Shown here one piece after another: positions 26,995 through 37,166 of a stretch of DNA of 64,000 nucleotides. Origin of the DNA: Hydrogenophaga sp. (GTDB lineage: Bacteria > Pseudomonadota > Gammaproteobacteria > Burkholderiales > Burkholderiaceae_C); NCBI GenBank assembly GCA_030653975.1, contig JAURYH010000018.1, positions 1 through 64,000 of the forward strand, written 5' to 3'. Position numbers and translations under genes: made by a program. The notes under the pieces are model-generated. The model saw only the letters and a program-made list of their open reading frames with translations, did no database searches and had not been told where the DNA came from. Position 1 is the stretch's first letter. Every line of letters begins with the position of its first letter.

Positions 26995-27798
26995 TCAGCG
27001 GCCGATCAGGAAGACCGCTGGTGCGTCCAAGGGGAGTCCCTGCTGAAGTGACCGGCTTTTCCAGTCGTTCACCAAGGCGCTGCGTGTGACCTGTTGCGGC
27101 AGCATGAGGCCGCAACTGATCGCCAACCGGGTGTGCGGGTGCAGGGTCTGGAGCAGGGCCTGCAGCAGGGCGGTGTTGCGGTAAGGCGTTTCAATCAGGA
27201 TCTGGGTCTGGCCGGTCTTCAAGGCCAGCGCCTCCAGCTCGCGCAGGCGTTTGGCGCGCTCGTTGGCTTCCTGCGGCACGTAGCCAACGAAAGCAAACCC
27301 TTGCCCATTCAATCCACTGGCCGCCAGGGCCAGCATCAGCGATATCGGGCCTGCGAGGGGCATCACGGGCAAACCCAGGGCGTGTGCCGCGCGCACGATG
27401 GAACTGCCCGGATCGGCAATCGCGGGCATGCCGGCTTCGCTGACCAGACCAATGTCGTGGCCCAGCAATGCCGGTGCGAGCAGGGCTTTGGCCTGGCTGT
27501 CGCCCTCGGCGGCCGGGGTGTGGTCACCTTTCTTATGTGCCTGCCGGGGGAGTTCGACGATCGCCTGGGCCTGCAGCGGAGCGGCGAGCCCGTTCACCGC
27601 GTCCACGCGCTTGAGAAAGGCGCGCGTGCTCTTGGCGTTTTCGCTGATCCAGTGCGTCAGGCGCGCCGCCACAACGACGGTACTGGCCGGCAGGCACTGG
27701 GTGATGGGTGCGGGAGGGGTGCCATCCGGCAGGCAGCCAAAGTCCAGCGGCGTGGGGACCAGATACAGCGTACCGGTTGTGGATTGCACCGGCTTCAC
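26995..27798 (-). CDS. Tetrapyrrole-methylase-fold SAM methyltransferase (RsmI-like)
   Basis: 267 aa. It opens with LYLVPTPLDFG and has GHDIGLVSEAGMPAIADPG, followed by PLAGPISLMLALAASGLNGQ. This pattern is that of the RsmI family, which methylates C1402 of 16S rRNA, but the N-terminal half is divergent and longer than in RsmI. It is probably the RsmI paralogue often found beside maf in betaproteobacteria. The start is GTG, overlapping the maf stop by 4 bases (GTGA), indicating coupled translation. Confidence 0.8.
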   Translation of the reverse strand: MKPVQSTTGTLYLVPTPLDFGCLPDGTPPAPITQCLPASTVVVAARLTHWISENAKSTRAFLKRVDAVNGLAAPLQAQAIVELPRQAHKKGDHTPAAEGDSQAKALLAPALLGHDIGLVSEAGMPAIADPGSSIVRAAHALGLPVMPLAGPISLMLALAASGLNGQGFAFVGYVPQEANERAKRLRELEALALKTGQTQILIETPYRNTALLQALLQTLHPHTRLAISCGLMLPQQVTRSALVNDWKSRSLQQGLPLDAPAVFLIGR

Positions 27799-28409
27799 AG
27801 GACGGTTACTCCCGCAGCGCGGATCATGCGGCAGGTGCGGATCAGCGGCAGGCCGATCAGGGCGGTCGGGTCGTCGTTTTCAATGCGCTCCAGCAATGCG
27901 ATGCCCAGGCCCTCACTCTTGGCGCTGCCAGCGCAGTCGTAGGGCTGCTCGGTTCGCAGGTAGTGCTCAATCTCCGCGTCGCTCAGTGGGCGAAACACCA
28001 CCCGAACGGCGGCCAGGTCGCTCTGTTCGAAGCCGCTGGACAGGCACACCACAGCCACCGCCGTCTGGAACACCACCGTCTGGCCACTCATCCGGCGAAG
28101 TTGTATGACCGCGCGCTCGTGTTGACCTGGTTTGCCCAGGGGTTCACCGTCCAGATCGGCGACCTGATCGCTGCCGATCACCACCGCTTCCGGGAAGCGT
28201 TGCGCGACTTCGCGTGCCTTGGACAAAGCCAGCCGCTGGGCCAGTTCGGCGGGTTTTTCGCCGGGTTCGGGGGTTTCATCGACCTCGGGATGTTCGACGT
28301 CAAAGGCGATGCCCAGTCGCGCCAGCAGTTCGCGCCTGTAGGGCGAGGTGGAACCGAGAATCAGGCGCCGGGGCGGGGTTGTTTGGGGGGTGTCGTTGTG
28401 GGCGGACAT
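27795..28409 (-). CDS. maf: Maf/YceF nucleoside-triphosphate pyrophosphatase
   Basis: 204 aa. Signature LILGSTSPYRRELLARLGI, then VIGSDQVADLDG and YDCAGSAKSEGLGI. The YceF subgroup hydrolyses m7GTP-like modified nucleotides. It lies head-to-head with yceD-rpmF, as yceF does in related genomes. ATG 28409 gives a standard N-terminus; the open frame beyond it runs through yceD antisense. Confidence 0.92.
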   Translation of the reverse strand: MSAHNDTPQTTPPRRLILGSTSPYRRELLARLGIAFDVEHPEVDETPEPGEKPAELAQRLALSKAREVAQRFPEAVVIGSDQVADLDGEPLGKPGQHERAVIQLRRMSGQTVVFQTAVAVVCLSSGFEQSDLAAVRVVFRPLSDAEIEHYLRTEQPYDCAGSAKSEGLGIALLERIENDDPTALIGLPLIRTCRMIRAAGVTVL

Positions 28410-28446
28410 GTCGGTATTGTCCCCGCATTCTTTTACACTGCCCCTC

Positions 28447-29013
28447 ATGAAATCGAACCCGAACACTGTGTGGAACCCGGCCCGACTGGATGTGCGCGCC
28501 TTTGCACAGGCCGGTGCCCGCTTGAACGCTGATGACGCGATGGACCGATTTGAGCGCCTGAAAGACGAGTTGCATCCCGATAGTGCCACGGCCGAACTGC
28601 CGGGTGTTCGCTGGCAGGCGCAAGGTGCCTTGCGTGCGGCGTCTGAAGGTGGTGACCCTGCGGTGTGGCTGCACTTGTTGGCCGAAGTGGTGGCACCTTT
28701 GACTTGCCAGCGCTGCCTGGGTGCTGTGGAGACCCCGCTCCGGGTGGACCGCTGGTTTCGGTTCGTGGCCGACGAAGCCACGGCCGCAGTGGAAGACAAC
28801 GATTGCGAAGAAGACCTGTTGCCGCTGGAGCCGCGCCCGAGTCTGTACGAACTGCTTGAAGATGAGCTGTTGATGGCGCTGCCGCTGGTGCCGATGCACG
28901 ACAGCTGCCCGGTGCCTGTGCCCATGCAGTCTGGCGACGTGGCTGCAGTGGACGCATCTGCTGATGAACATCGCCCGCATCCGTTTGCGGCATTGTCCCG
29001 CCTGAAAAAGTGA
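28447..29013 (+). CDS. yceD: YceD (DUF177) protein
   Basis: 188 aa. DUF177 signature LTCQRCLGAVETPL in the middle and a C-terminal acidic LYELLEDELLMALPLVPMHD followed by Cys-Pro. The protein is linked to rpmF throughout bacteria and has been implicated in 23S rRNA maturation or ribosome assembly; the exact role is not settled. It is divergent from maf with only 37 bases between starts. Confidence 0.88.
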   Translation: MKSNPNTVWNPARLDVRAFAQAGARLNADDAMDRFERLKDELHPDSATAELPGVRWQAQGALRAASEGGDPAVWLHLLAEVVAPLTCQRCLGAVETPLRVDRWFRFVADEATAAVEDNDCEEDLLPLEPRPSLYELLEDELLMALPLVPMHDSCPVPVPMQSGDVAAVDASADEHRPHPFAALSRLKK

Positions 29014-29122
29014 TTCAAGGCGGCACGGCTTGGCCGATCCGGTGGGCGGTTTTGCCGCGGTGCCACCCATCGGGCCACTGATGGGGTGAAGGGATTCGCT
29101 CGATGTTGATGGTGTTTGCTTT

Positions 29123-29151
29123 TTGACCGGCCATCGTCTTCGAGCTATAAT
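29123..29151 (+). promoter_or_regulatory. Sigma-70-type promoter upstream of rpmF
   Basis: TTGACC (29123-29128), a 17-base spacer and a perfect TATAAT (29146-29151). Transcription would start near 29158, giving a ~90-base leader before rpmF. It is the clearest promoter in the window. Confidence 0.75.
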
Positions 29152-29250
29152 GCTTGGCTTTGCGCTGGTATCGATTTCACCGTGAGCTATGCGGTGGTAC
29201 CCGGACCCTAGGCGCACCCCGATTGACCCTATTGAATTCAGGAGCCCACC

Positions 29251-29433
29251 ATGGCCGTCCAGCAAAACAAAAAATCTCCTTCCAAGCGCGGCATGCACCG
29301 CTCGCACAATGCCCTGAACGTGCCCGGCATTGCCGTTGAGCCAACCACGGGCGAAGTCCACCTGCGTCACCACATCAGCCCCAACGGGTTCTACCGTGGC
29401 CGTCAGGTGCTGAAGAACAAGTCCGAAGCCTAA
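29251..29433 (+). CDS. rpmF: 50S ribosomal protein L32
   Basis: 60 aa, basic. [20 protein letters not shown] is the canonical L32 start. The C-terminal [17 protein letters not shown] is the betaproteobacterial form that lacks the four zinc cysteines. AGGAG lies 7 bases before the ATG. It has its own promoter upstream and a terminator downstream. Confidence 0.96.
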   Translation: MAVQQNKKSPSKRGMHRSHNALNVPGIAVEPTTGEVHLRHHISPNGFYRGRQVLKNKSEA

Positions 29434-29500
29434 AGTGACGACTGGTCTCCGGCCCCGCCGCGATACCGCGTCCGGGGAGGGGACCGCTGTTCTTGAACAG

Positions 29501-29527
29501 GCCCGCATGTGCCATGCGGGCTTTTTT
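29501..29527 (+). terminator. Intrinsic terminator between rpmF and plsX
   Basis: GCCCGCATG and CATGCGGGC form a perfect 9-bp stem with a TGC loop followed by six Ts. A second, larger G/C-rich hairpin (GGTCTCC at 29444 against GGGGACC ending 29485) lies just upstream. plsX expression therefore probably needs read-through or its own promoter. Confidence 0.85.
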
Positions 29528-29568
29528 CATTCTTGTGGCGCCTGGGGTGCCACCACTGAGATGTTTGC

Positions 29569-30630
29569 ATGATCACCGTTGCTGTGGATTGCATGGGTGG
29601 AGACGTTGGCGCTGCGGTGACCCTGCCGGCCTGCGAGGCCTTTTTGACCAGCCATCCGCAGGCCCACCTGTTGCTTGTCGGTCAACCCGAGGTGCTGAAG
29701 TCCCGGCCTCAGTTGCTCAACAATGTCCGCTGTCGCGTGGTGCCTGCCAGCGAGGTGGTCGCCATGGACGACCCTCTTGAGGTGGCGCTGCGCAAGAAGA
29801 AGGATTCCTCCATGCGGGTCGCGATCCAGCAGGTCAAGGATGGCGCTGCGCAGGCGGCGGTGTCGGCAGGCAACACGGGCGCGCTCATGGCCATTTCCCG
29901 TTACCTGCTCAAAACCCTGGATGGCATTGACCGACCGGCGATTGCCAGCCAGTTGCCCAACGCACGCGGTGGCGCAACCACGGTGCTGGATCTGGGGGCC
30001 AACGTGGATTGCACGGCGGAGCACCTGTTGCAGTTTGCTGTCATGGGGTCGGCTCTGGTGGTGGCGATCACGGGTAAAGCCGAGCCTACGGTGGGCTTGC
30101 TCAACGTCGGCGAAGAGGTGATCAAAGGCAGTGAAGTGATCAAAAAAGCGGGAGTCTTGTTGCGAAATGCGGCGAACACCGGTGACTTGAATTTTTTCGG
30201 CAATGTTGAAGGAGATGACATCTTCAAGGGCAGCGCCGATATCGTGGTGTGCGATGGTTTTGTGGGCAATGTGGCGCTCAAGGCCAGCGAGGGCCTGGCG
30301 ACAATGATCAGTGGTCTCATCCGCGAGGCGTTCTCAAAGAATATTTTGACGAAAATGGCGGCTATCGTCGCTTATCCGGTCTTATCGTCTTTTAAGAAGC
30401 GGGTGGATCACCGTCGATACAATGGCGCCGCACTGTTGGGACTGCGCGGCCTTGTTTTCAAGAGCCACGGTTCGGCCGATGCCTTTGCCTTCGAGCAAGC
30501 GCTGGTGCGGGCTTATGATGCGGCCCACAACGGGTTGCTGAAGAGTGTGCAGGAGCGCATTGCCCACGCCGCGCCGTTGCTGTCGCCAGCCGGGGTGCCC
30601 AGCGAGATCAGAAGCATCCCCACCCTTTAA
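29569..30630 (+). CDS. plsX: Phosphate acyltransferase PlsX
   Basis: 353 aa. Converts acyl-ACP to acyl-phosphate for phospholipid synthesis. [11 protein letters not shown] at the start, [20 protein letters not shown] and [17 protein letters not shown] are the family signatures. It heads the fatty-acid cluster; fabH follows after 19 bases. Confidence 0.95.
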   Translation: MITVAVDCMGGDVGAAVTLPACEAFLTSHPQAHLLLVGQPEVLKSRPQLLNNVRCRVVPASEVVAMDDPLEVALRKKKDSSMRVAIQQVKDGAAQAAVSAGNTGALMAISRYLLKTLDGIDRPAIASQLPNARGGATTVLDLGANVDCTAEHLLQFAVMGSALVVAITGKAEPTVGLLNVGEEVIKGSEVIKKAGVLLRNAANTGDLNFFGNVEGDDIFKGSADIVVCDGFVGNVALKASEGLATMISGLIREAFSKNILTKMAAIVAYPVLSSFKKRVDHRRYNGAALLGLRGLVFKSHGSADAFAFEQALVRAYDAAHNGLLKSVQERIAHAAPLLSPAGVPSEIRSIPTL

Positions 30631-30649
30631 TCTGCCACTTTCAACCAGC

Positions 30650-31627
30650 ATGACACGCTACGCCCGTATTTCCGGCACCGGCAGCAGCCTGCCGCCTCAG
30701 CGTCTGACCAATGCCGACATGGTCGACCGACTGGCCGCTGGCGGGGTTGAAACCAGTGACGAGTGGATTGTCGAGCGCACCGGTATCCGGGCACGCCATT
30801 TTGTTGCCGACGGCGTTTTTGCCAGCGACCTGGCTGCCGAGGCCTGCCGCAAGGCCATGGACGCTGCGGGGGTGGATGGCAGCGAAATCGATCTGATCAT
30901 CGTGGCGACCTCTACGCCGGACATGGTGTTTCCTTCCACGGCGGCCATCCTGCAACACAAGCTGGGCATTTCGGGGTGTCCCGTGTTTGATCTGCAGGCC
31001 GTTTGCAGCGGATTTATCTATGGGCTCACGGTCGCTGACGCGATGATTCGCACAGGCACCGCGAAGAAAGCGCTCGTGGTGGGCGCCGAGGTGTTTTCCC
31101 GTCTGCTCGATTTCAACGACAGGACCACCTGTGTTCTGTTCGGTGATGGCGCGGGCGCGGTCGTGGTGGAAGCCAGCGATACGCCAGGCATTCTGTCCAC
31201 CGACATCCACGCGGACGGCAAGCACGCCGGCATCCTGTGTGTGCCCGGGCACGTGTCCGGCGGCGAGATCCTGGGGGACCCTCTGCTCAAGATGGATGGT
31301 CAGGCGGTGTTCAAGCTGGCGGTGGGTGTGCTGGAGGACACGGCGCGTGCGGTGTTGGCCAAGGCGGGTCGCAACGAGGCCGACATCGACTGGCTGATCC
31401 CTCATCAGGCCAACATCCGGATCATGCAGAGCACGGCCCGGAAGCTGAAGTTGCCCATGGACAAGGTCGTGGTCACCGTGGATCAGCACGGCAACACCTC
31501 GGCGGCTTCGATCCCGCTGGCCCTCGACCATGCGGTGCGTGCCGGTCAGGTGAAAAAGGGCGACACCCTTCTGCTCGAAGGCGTCGGTGGCGGCTTCACA
31601 TGGGGTGCCGTGCTGCTCGATCTTTGA
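30650..31627 (+). CDS. fabH: 3-oxoacyl-ACP synthase III (KASIII)
   Basis: 325 aa. Starts fatty-acid chains by condensing acetyl-CoA with malonyl-ACP. Catalytic triad: C119 (LQAVCSGF), H252 (PHQANIRI) and N282 ([10 protein letters not shown]). [12 protein letters not shown] is the substrate-binding segment and GVGGGFTWG the C-terminal signature. ATG 30650 begins at the conserved [10 protein letters not shown]. Confidence 0.96.
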   Translation: MTRYARISGTGSSLPPQRLTNADMVDRLAAGGVETSDEWIVERTGIRARHFVADGVFASDLAAEACRKAMDAAGVDGSEIDLIIVATSTPDMVFPSTAAILQHKLGISGCPVFDLQAVCSGFIYGLTVADAMIRTGTAKKALVVGAEVFSRLLDFNDRTTCVLFGDGAGAVVVEASDTPGILSTDIHADGKHAGILCVPGHVSGGEILGDPLLKMDGQAVFKLAVGVLEDTARAVLAKAGRNEADIDWLIPHQANIRIMQSTARKLKLPMDKVVVTVDQHGNTSAASIPLALDHAVRAGQVKKGDTLLLEGVGGGFTWGAVLLDL

Positions 31628-31689
31628 ATCTTGGAGTCTGCGTGTTGCCAGGGCTGCTCATCTGACCCACTAACAGTTCAGTATTTTTC

Positions 31690-32643
31690 ATGACGTCTTT
31701 TGCTTTTGTCTTTCCGGGCCAGGGTTCCCAATCCGTTGGCATGCTGGACGCTTGGGGTGATCACCCTGCCGTGCGCGATACCCTGCAGGAGGCTTCGGAC
31801 GCCCTGGGCGAGGATCTGGCGCGCCTGATCAATCAAGGCCCCAAGGAAGCGCTGGCCCTGACCACCAACACGCAGCCGGTGATGCTGGTGGCCGGTGTGG
31901 CCGCCTGGCGCGTCTGGTGCGCCGAAGGTGGCGCTGTCCCTGCGGTTGTTGCCGGGCATTCGCTGGGCGAATATTCGGCGCTCGTGGCCTCGGGTGTGCT
32001 GACACTGGCCCAGGCAGCTCCGCTGGTCCGATTCCGGGCGGCGGCGATGCAGGAGGCGGTGCCTGTGGGAACCGGCGCGATGGCGGCCATTCTGGGCATG
32101 GATGCGGCGAAAGTGATGGCGGGCTGTGCCGAGGCGCAGGCCACATTCGGTGGCGGCAGCCAGGAGGTGGTGGAGGCGGTGAACTTCAACGATCCGGCGC
32201 AGACTGTCATTGCGGGCAGTAAGGCCGCTGTAGAAAAAGCCTGTGAAGTCCTCAAAGCCCATGGCGCCAAGCGGGCGCTGTCGCTGCCGGTCTCGGCTCC
32301 GTTTCACTCCAGCCTGATGAAGCCTGCCGCGGACAAACTCAAAGAGCAGTTGGCGGCAACCGCCTTTGCGCGGCCTCAAATCCCGTTGATCAACAACATC
32401 GATGTGGCCGTTGAAACCGACGCGGAACGCATCCGCGATGCGCTGTATCGCCAGGCCTTCGGGCCGGTCCGCTGGGTCGAATGCGTGGGCGCCATTCGGG
32501 AGCGCGGCATCACCACGCTGGTGGAGTGCGGCCCTGGCAAGGTGCTGGCCGGCATGGTCAAGCGAATCGATGGTGGGCTGACGGGAGCGGCGCTTTACGA
32601 TCCGGCCACACTGGCCGAAGTCAAAAACCTGCTGGTCAGCTGA
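31690..32643 (+). CDS. fabD: Malonyl-CoA:ACP transacylase
   Basis: 317 aa. Transfers malonyl from CoA to ACP. FVFPGQGSQSVGM at the start, active-site S91 in GHSLGEYSALVA, and the downstream VSAPFHSSLM His region. The order plsX-fabH-fabD-fabG-acpP-fabF is the standard cluster. fabG starts 15 bases after the stop. Confidence 0.96.
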   Translation: MTSFAFVFPGQGSQSVGMLDAWGDHPAVRDTLQEASDALGEDLARLINQGPKEALALTTNTQPVMLVAGVAAWRVWCAEGGAVPAVVAGHSLGEYSALVASGVLTLAQAAPLVRFRAAAMQEAVPVGTGAMAAILGMDAAKVMAGCAEAQATFGGGSQEVVEAVNFNDPAQTVIAGSKAAVEKACEVLKAHGAKRALSLPVSAPFHSSLMKPAADKLKEQLAATAFARPQIPLINNIDVAVETDAERIRDALYRQAFGPVRWVECVGAIRERGITTLVECGPGKVLAGMVKRIDGGLTGAALYDPATLAEVKNLLVS

Positions 32644-32658
32644 CCGGAGATACAACAC

Positions 32659-33420
32659 ATGACTGAAATCAAATATGCGGGCCAGGTGGCCCTGGTCACG
32701 GGTGCAACGCGGGGCATCGGTGCGGCCATTGCGCACGAACTGGCGACGCGTGGTCTGATCGTGATCGGTACCGCCACCAGCGACGAAGGCGCTGCCCGGA
32801 TCACCCAGGCGCTCGCGGGCGTGCCCGGTGCGGCCGCAGGCAGCCGCGGTGCGACGCTGGATGTGAACAATGCCGCTGCCGCCGAAGCCCTGATCGACGA
32901 CATCACCAAGGCGCATGGCGGGTTGCAGGTGCTGGTGAACAACGCCGGCATCACGCGCGACATGCTCGCCATGCGCCTCAAGGATGAGGACTGGGATGCC
33001 GTGCTCGACACCAACCTGAAGGCCGTTTTTCGCATGAGCCGCGCCGTGATCCGTCCCATGATGAAACAGCGCTATGGCCGCATCATCAGCATCACCAGCG
33101 TGGTGGGGGCATCGGGCAACGCGGGACAGGCCAATTACGCTGCGGCCAAGGCCGGCGTGGCGGGCATGACGCGCGCGCTGGCCCGTGAGTTGGGCAGCCG
33201 CAACATCACGGTCAACTGCGTGGCGCCCGGGTTCATCGAAACCGACATGACGGCGACCCTGCCTGAAGAGCAGCAAAAGGCGCTGCTGGGCCAGATACCG
33301 CTGGGGCATCTGGGCAAGCCGGCCGACATCGCACACGCCGTGGCGTACCTCGCGAGCCCGCAGGCGGCCTATGTCACCGGACAGGAATTGCACGTCAACG
33401 GTGGCATGTTCATGTCCTGA
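32659..33420 (+). CDS. fabG: 3-oxoacyl-ACP reductase
   Basis: 253 aa, short-chain dehydrogenase. NADPH-binding TGATRGIGAAIA, NNAG motif, and catalytic S147, Y160 and K164 (NYAAAKAG). The C-terminus HVNGGMFMS is typical of FabG. It reduces 3-ketoacyl-ACP in chain elongation. Confidence 0.96.
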   Translation: MTEIKYAGQVALVTGATRGIGAAIAHELATRGLIVIGTATSDEGAARITQALAGVPGAAAGSRGATLDVNNAAAAEALIDDITKAHGGLQVLVNNAGITRDMLAMRLKDEDWDAVLDTNLKAVFRMSRAVIRPMMKQRYGRIISITSVVGASGNAGQANYAAAKAGVAGMTRALARELGSRNITVNCVAPGFIETDMTATLPEEQQKALLGQIPLGHLGKPADIAHAVAYLASPQAAYVTGQELHVNGGMFMS

Positions 33421-33506
33421 AGGCGGGACGCTTTATTCAATTTTCGACGCCGACAAAGCCGTCCGGCGGGCCGTCTAGGGGCCTCTTCCTAGCCCGGCTA
33501 AAATGA

Positions 33507-33779
<273 letters not shown>

Positions 33780-33871
33780 TCCTTCATGGTCCAACGCAGG
33801 GTCTTCCCGTGGGGCAAGGTTCCCCGGGGAAGGCATTGCATTTCACGCACCCTGATGCGTGGGGGAATTCA

Positions 33872-35116
33872 ATGAGTCGTCGTCGCGTCGTCGTGACCGG
33901 CCTGGGATGTATCAGCCCCGTGGGCAACACGGTGTCTGAGTCCTGGGCCAACATTCTTGCCGGCAAGTCCGGTATTGATCGCATCACCAAGTTTGACGCA
34001 TCAAATTTCACTTGCCAGATCGCAGGCGAGGTCAAGGGCTTCAATGTCGAGTCGTACATGTCTTCGAAAGAAGCACGCACGATGGACGCATTCATCCACT
34101 ACGGTATCGCTGCTGCCGCACAGGCCGTGGCGGACTCCGGTCTGCCCACGTGTGATGCGCTGGGTGAAGAAATGGCCACCCGGATCGGTTGCAACATCGG
34201 TTCCGGGATCGGCGGCCTGCCGATGATCGAAGCCACGCACACTGAACTCATGAACCGGGGTCCGCGCCGCGTTTCGCCCTTCTTCGTGCCCGCCTCGATC
34301 ATCAACATGATCTCCGGCCATGTCTCGATCAAGTTCGGATTCAAGGGCCCCAACATCTCGATCGTGACGGCCTGCACCACGGGGCTGCACGCGATCGGCA
34401 TGTCGGCCCGGATGATCGAATACGGGGATGCCGACGTGATGTTGGCCGGTGGCTCGGAGTCGACGGTGTCGCCGCTGGGCGTGGGCGGTTTTTGCGCCGC
34501 CCGCGCGGTGTCCACGCGCAACGACGACCCCGCGACCGCATCGCGCCCCTGGGACAAGGACCGCGACGGTTTTGTGCTCGGCGAAGGTGCGGGCGTGGTG
34601 GTGCTCGAAGAATACGAACATGCCAAGGCTCGGGGCGCCAAGATCTATGCCGAGGTGTTGGGTTTTGGCATGAGTGCCGATGCTTACCACATGACCGCAC
34701 CCAATGTAGACGGCCCACGCCGTTCCATGTTGATGGCGTTGAAAAATGCGGGTGTCAATGCTGATCAGGTCGATTACCTCAATGCGCATGGGACTTCCAC
34801 GCCGCTGGGTGATCTGAACGAGACCAACGCCATCAAGGCGGCACTGGGTGATCACGCCAAAAAGACCGTGGTGAATTCCACCAAGTCCATGACCGGGCAC
34901 CTCCTGGGCGGTGCGGGTGGTATCGAGAGTGTTTTCACCATCCTGGCTCTGAACGAGCAGAAGAGCCCGCCTACCATCAACATCTTCAACCAGGATCCGG
35001 AGTGCGATCTGGACTACTGCGCCAACACGGCGCGTGACATGAAGATCGATGTCGCCATCAAGAACAATTTTGGTTTTGGTGGCACCAACGGCACCTTGGT
35101 GTTCAAACGCGTCTGA
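33872..35116 (+). CDS. fabF: 3-oxoacyl-ACP synthase II
   Basis: 414 aa. Elongating condensing enzyme. [17 protein letters not shown] at the start, active-site C168 ([11 protein letters not shown]), and the two catalytic His in [11 protein letters not shown] and [24 protein letters not shown] closes the protein. ATG 33872 follows GGGGG at a usable distance; the frame stays open 63 bases upstream but without conservation. It is followed by a hairpin terminator that overlaps the next gene. Confidence 0.96.
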   Translation: MSRRRVVVTGLGCISPVGNTVSESWANILAGKSGIDRITKFDASNFTCQIAGEVKGFNVESYMSSKEARTMDAFIHYGIAAAAQAVADSGLPTCDALGEEMATRIGCNIGSGIGGLPMIEATHTELMNRGPRRVSPFFVPASIINMISGHVSIKFGFKGPNISIVTACTTGLHAIGMSARMIEYGDADVMLAGGSESTVSPLGVGGFCAARAVSTRNDDPATASRPWDKDRDGFVLGEGAGVVVLEEYEHAKARGAKIYAEVLGFGMSADAYHMTAPNVDGPRRSMLMALKNAGVNADQVDYLNAHGTSTPLGDLNETNAIKAALGDHAKKTVVNSTKSMTGHLLGGAGGIESVFTILALNEQKSPPTINIFNQDPECDLDYCANTARDMKIDVAIKNNFGFGGTNGTLVFKRV

Positions 35117-35152
35117 GCCCGTTGACCGCGAGAGGGGTCTGACGGCCTGATC

Positions 35153-35641
35153 ATGCACAACGCCCCATCGGTTCTGTATCCGGTGGGGCGTTGTGCTTTC
35201 TATGCGCGGTGGCTGTTGGGGCTCGCTGCTCTGGGTCTTCTGGCGCTGGCTGGCGGATGGTGGGCGAGCGGCAACACGTCCTGGGCTGCGGGTGTTCCAT
35301 GGGTGGGCGCTGTGCTTTGGCTGTCGTGGATCGGGTTCGCCACCTGGAGCTGGCAGCGAACGCCGGAGGGCTTGTTGCAGTGGGATGCGCTGGCCGATTC
35401 AGCGACTGGACAGCCCCTCGCGGGCGCCTGGGTCTGGTCCAGCGAAGCGTACCAGGATGGTGTGACCTTGCTACGGGTCGATACAGTGCTGGATCTTCAA
35501 AGCCTTGTGCTCTTGCGGTTGCACTTCCCGGATGCGGCGAGCAGTTGGGCCTGGGTCGAGCGGACACGTGAGCCCGCGCGCTGGAACGAATTGCGTCGCG
35601 CGCTGGTCGCATACAGGCGTCAAGGCTCTGCGATCAGCTGA
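35153..35641 (+). CDS. Hypothetical membrane protein between fabF and rpoE
   Basis: 162 aa. Two hydrophobic segments (~17-37 and ~45-65) are followed by a ~95-residue soluble C-terminal part rich in Trp. I do not recognise a family with confidence. Small two-helix proteins of this kind with a Trp-rich tail (YgfX/CptA-like) occur near rpoE in beta- and gammaproteobacteria. The annotated ATG and first 14 codons lie within the hairpin that terminates fabF, so the start could be later: GTG 35183 or TTG 35216 are in frame. Confidence 0.6.
   Translation: MHNAPSVLYPVGRCAFYARWLLGLAALGLLALAGGWWASGNTSWAAGVPWVGAVLWLSWIGFATWSWQRTPEGLLQWDALADSATGQPLAGAWVWSSEAYQDGVTLLRVDTVLDLQSLVLLRLHFPDAASSWAWVERTREPARWNELRRALVAYRRQGSAIS
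35155..35199 (+). terminator. Intrinsic terminator after fabF, overlapping the next CDS
   Basis: GCACAACGCCCCA (35155-35167) is perfectly complementary to TGGGGCGTTGTGC (35184-35196), followed by TTTC. The 13-bp stem is 38 bases after the fabF stop. It also covers codons 1-14 of the following hypothetical gene. Confidence 0.7.
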
Positions 35642-35754
35642 TCCATTGCAGTGTTGTTCAGACCCTTCCAGTGGCATGAAATCCCTGCACGGCGTGACCG
35701 TGGATCGAGGCATCGTCAGGCTTGGGGTATATTTCCGCGGCCCCCTCTTGCCGC

Positions 35755-36399
35755 ATGACACAACCCGAAGACCACACCGCCCCCCCGCCACCCGACAGCG
35801 ATGTCATGCTGGTGCAGCGTACGCTTGCCGGTGAGCAGCGCGCGTTCGAGTTGCTGGTCATCAAGTACCAGCGAAGGGTCGAGCGTCTGATCGGGCGCAT
35901 GGTGCGCGATGTCGACCTGGTGCAGGACATCGCCCAGGAGACTTTCATCCGGGCCTACCGGGCGCTGGCGCAGTTTCGGGGTGACGCCCAGTTCTACACC
36001 TGGCTTTACCGCATCGCTGTCAATACGGCAAAAAAACAGCTGCTGGAACTCAAGCGCGACCCGCTGATCTTCCAGTCCCAGATGAAATCAGCGGAGGATG
36101 ATGAAACTTCCGGCTCCGAACGCGAACTAAATTCCAACGCGGTCGATCACGAAACGCCGGAGGCGGTGCTGGCCAGCAAGGAAATTGCCGAAGCGGTGAA
36201 CGCCGCCATGGATGCGTTGCCGGAAGAGTTGCGCATGGCGATCAGCCTGCGGGAAATGGACGGTTTGAGCTACGAAGAGATAGCGCTGGCGCTGGATTGC
36301 CCCATAGGTACGGTGCGTTCCCGCATCTTCCGGGCGCGTGAAGCGATATCGGGTCGCATCAAGCCCATGCTGGAGCGCCAGTCCGGCAAGCGCTGGTGA
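35755..36399 (+). CDS. rpoE: RNA polymerase sigma factor RpoE (ECF, envelope stress)
   Basis: 214 aa. Region 2: AFELLVIKYQRRVERLIGRMV, then DLVQDIAQETFIRAYRAL and FYTWLYRIAVNTAKK. Region 4: LPEELRMAISLREMDGLSYE, EIALALDCPIGTVRSRIFRA. The following rseA, rseB and mucD genes form the classical sigma-E / AlgU regulatory set. ATG 35755 was chosen; the frame is open from TTG 35722. A TATATT box lies at about 35729 but without a clear -35. Confidence 0.95.
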   Translation: MTQPEDHTAPPPPDSDVMLVQRTLAGEQRAFELLVIKYQRRVERLIGRMVRDVDLVQDIAQETFIRAYRALAQFRGDAQFYTWLYRIAVNTAKKQLLELKRDPLIFQSQMKSAEDDETSGSERELNSNAVDHETPEAVLASKEIAEAVNAAMDALPEELRMAISLREMDGLSYEEIALALDCPIGTVRSRIFRAREAISGRIKPMLERQSGKRW

Positions 36400-36458
36400 C
36401 GCCGAATGGGGCGAGGTGTGAACGGGGCTTGAACCTTAGAGTTTTTTGGATATCAACC

Positions 36459-37166
36459 ATGAATGCCGAACAAGACAACGTGAACGTGCGCCATCCTGCG
36501 GGGTCCGGTGTGCCGTTTCATGCCGGTTGGGATGGCGATCAGGCGGGTGCACTGTCTGCGTTGACCGATGGTGAGATCGGTGCAGACGAGCTGGATGCCC
36601 TGCTGGCCGATCACGACCACCGCGCCGAGCTGTGCGCCGACTGGCATGCCTACCAGGTGATTGGCGATGTGCTGCGTGGCACGGCGCCTGCCGTGTCGAA
36701 CCACGCGCCGCAGGCCTTTTTGGCGGGCATCCATGCGCGCCTGCAGCTCGCAGAAGAACCGCAAAGCGGCCCTGAGCGACCTGCCGTGATGGCCCATGTG
36801 CATGGGCATGCGGCGAACGATCCGGTGATGCGCTGGAAGATGGCCGCGGGTCTGGCTTCGTTGGCGGCCGTGGTGGCGGTGAGCTGGAGCGTGATGCGGA
36901 GCGCGCCGGGAGCGGATGGTGGGGTGGTTGCGGCGCCTCAACTGGCTCAGGTGGTTGCGCCCGCAGCACCGGCGAACCCGGTAGTCGTCGGATCGAACAC
37001 AGGGTCAACCAACGTGGCGGTGAGTACCGGGCAGGGCATCTTGATTCGCGATGCGAGGCTCGAACAGATGCTGGCCGAGCACCGGCAGTATGGCGGCATG
37101 TCTGCATTGCAGATGCCGGCGGGTTTCCTGCGCAACGCCACCTACGATACCGCTCCGCAGCGCTGA
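36459..37166 (+). CDS. rseA: Anti-sigma factor RseA (MucA) family
   Basis: 235 aa. The cytoplasmic N-terminal domain begins the anti-sigma signature LSALTDGEIGADELDALLAD (~28-48), then ADWHAYQVIGDVLRG. One transmembrane helix (~127-145, AGLASLAAVVAVSWSVM) follows, then a periplasmic Ala/Val-rich tail ending QMPAGFLRNATY. It binds RpoE at the membrane and is degraded under envelope stress. The stop overlaps the rseB ATG (TGATG). Confidence 0.9.
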   Translation: MNAEQDNVNVRHPAGSGVPFHAGWDGDQAGALSALTDGEIGADELDALLADHDHRAELCADWHAYQVIGDVLRGTAPAVSNHAPQAFLAGIHARLQLAEEPQSGPERPAVMAHVHGHAANDPVMRWKMAAGLASLAAVVAVSWSVMRSAPGADGGVVAAPQLAQVVAPAAPANPVVVGSNTGSTNVAVSTGQGILIRDARLEQMLAEHRQYGGMSALQMPAGFLRNATYDTAPQR

